Positions 63,410 through 64,000 of a stretch of 64,000 bases of DNA are shown here, piece by piece; the first letter of the stretch is position 1; each line of letters opens with the position of its first letter. A program made the position numbers and the translations under genes. This DNA comes from Nocardioides marmorisolisilvae. GTDB lineage: Bacteria > Actinomycetota > Actinomycetes > Propionibacteriales > Nocardioidaceae. The DNA lies in the NCBI RefSeq assembly GCF_003725775.1, contig NZ_RJSG01000002.1, positions 124,001 through 188,000 of the forward strand, written 5' to 3'. Below the pieces are notes generated by a model. It searched no databases and had not been told where the DNA came from. It worked only from the letters and a program-made list of their open reading frames with translations.

Positions 63410-64000
63410 GTGGCGATCCTCGACCCGATCGACAGCACCCGTGCGTCCCTGCGACGGCTGGGACACCAGCTGGAGTTCTACGGCCGCTCGGTCGCCCAGG
63501 CACCGCGGGCGTTCACCCGCTACCGCCGCGAGACGATGAAGGTGCTCGCCGACATCGCCCTCGGGAGTGGCGGCATGGCCGTCGTCGGCGGCACCGTGGG
63601 CGTGATGATCGCGCTGTCCTTCGCGATCGGCGCCGAGGTCGGGCTGCAGAGCCACTCGACGCTGGACCAGATCGGCGCGACCAACTTCTCCGCGTTCCTC
63701 TCGGCGTACTTCAACACCCGGGAGTCGGCACCGCTGATCGCCGGGGTGGCGATGGCCGCGACCATCGGCTGCGGCTTCACCGCGCAGCTCGGTGCGATGC
63801 GGATCGGGGAGGAGGTCGACGCCCTCGAGGTGATGGCGGTGCCCTCGATCCCGTTCCTGGTCACCACCCGGATGGTGGCCGCGGTCCTGGCCGTCACCCC
63901 GCTCTACGCGATCGGGCTGTTCGCCTCCTACCTGGCGACGCGGTTGGTGACCGTCAGCTACTTCGGGCAGTCGCACGGCACCTTCGACCACTACTTCAGC
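63410..64000 (+). CDS. yrbEB: YrbE/MlaE-type ABC permease, second copy (cut by window end)
   Basis: An open frame from GTG 63410 (VAILDPIDSTRASLRRLG) to the end of the window, 197 codons. It contains GGTVGVMIALSFAIGAEVG, ESAPLIAGVAMAATIGCGFTAQLGAMRIGEEVDALEVM in parts, matching the second permease in mce operons (YrbE1B-like); the EEVDALEVM box corresponds to EEIDALRTL of the first gene. The two permeases form a heterodimer in the transporter. The 3' end and the mce genes are outside. Confidence 0.88.
   Translation, partial: MAILDPIDSTRASLRRLGHQLEFYGRSVAQAPRAFTRYRRETMKVLADIALGSGGMAVVGGTVGVMIALSFAIGAEVGLQSHSTLDQIGATNFSAFLSAYFNTRESAPLIAGVAMAATIGCGFTAQLGAMRIGEEVDALEVMAVPSIPFLVTTRMVAAVLAVTPLYAIGLFASYLATRLVTVSYFGQSHGTFDHYFS

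Noticed and set aside
62485-63438. Extension of the lhr frame upstream to 63438 (1821 codons)
   Set aside because: Residues upstream of 62484 are antisense to yrbEA and lack similarity to Lhr; GTG 62484 gives the normal helicase N-terminus.

Overview
The window is high-GC actinobacterial DNA, most likely from Nocardioides or a close relative (Nocardioidaceae). The signs are strong G/C at third codon positions, many GTG and some TTG starts, a mycobacterial-type ChoD next to guaA, coenzyme F420 synthesis (fbiC) beside an F420-type oxidoreductase, an Lhr/Nei2 repair pair, the start of an mce (YrbE) operon, a likely actinobacterial 6C RNA, and several copies of a short dispersed repeat with core GGTTGAGCCTGTCGAAACC. 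I saw no rRNA, tRNA, CRISPR array, transposase or phage gene. The genus is an inference.

Layout. 1-2.7 kb: end of a siderophore-interacting protein, a stand-alone LigD-type polymerase, a small membrane protein and a secreted protein. 2.7-8.9 kb: aldehyde dehydrogenase and ChoD-like GMC oxidoreductase (one operon), the 6C RNA, a lipoprotein, guaA, another lipoprotein. 8.9-21.9 kb: mostly exported proteins (a repetitive 1059-aa protein, two paralogous LivJ-like binding proteins, a trypsin-like protease, a collagen-like protein), with a D-aminoacylase-like amidohydrolase and a TetR/SDR/tautomerase unit between them. 21.9-24.9 kb: saccharopine-dehydrogenase-like reductase divergent from a cytochrome P450. 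24.9-26.6 kb: an AT-richer patch with a matrixin-like protease whose 5' end looks frameshifted, and a lipoprotein. 26.6-31.4 kb: ROK repressor divergent from a xylose-type sugar ABC transporter. 31.4-35.1 kb: fbiC and an F420-type luciferase-like oxidoreductase. 35.2-41.4 kb: an asymmetric heterodimeric ABC exporter and an MMPL transporter. 41.5-44.5 kb: YbaK, a DUF2510 membrane protein, a glycerophosphodiesterase and a small protein.

44.5-52.1 kb is the most coherent accessory system. A MerR regulator is divergent from a tight five- or six-gene operon: two acyl-CoA dehydrogenases, a fatty-acyl-CoA ligase, an aldehyde dehydrogenase and an MpaB/rubber-oxygenase-family (DUF2236) protein. Together these could cleave a C=C bond to an aldehyde, oxidise it to an acid, activate it with CoA and begin beta-oxidation. 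A matching palindrome lies before the F420-type oxidoreductase 16 kb away, suggesting one regulon.

52.1-56.2 kb: a PspC/LiaF-like envelope-stress cluster with a PspC-fused histidine kinase and a LuxR-type response regulator. 56.2-62.5 kb: a hypothetical protein, a Nei-type glycosylase and an Lhr helicase. From 62.6 kb to the right edge: the first two YrbE permease genes of an mce lipid-import operon, the second cut by the window end.

Several genes (at 2730, 14364, 17608 and, on the minus strand, 27814) have a -10-like hexamer 6 nt before the start codon and no Shine-Dalgarno sequence, as expected of leaderless mRNAs. Regulatory statements are reading-based inferences; no searches or folding programs were run.
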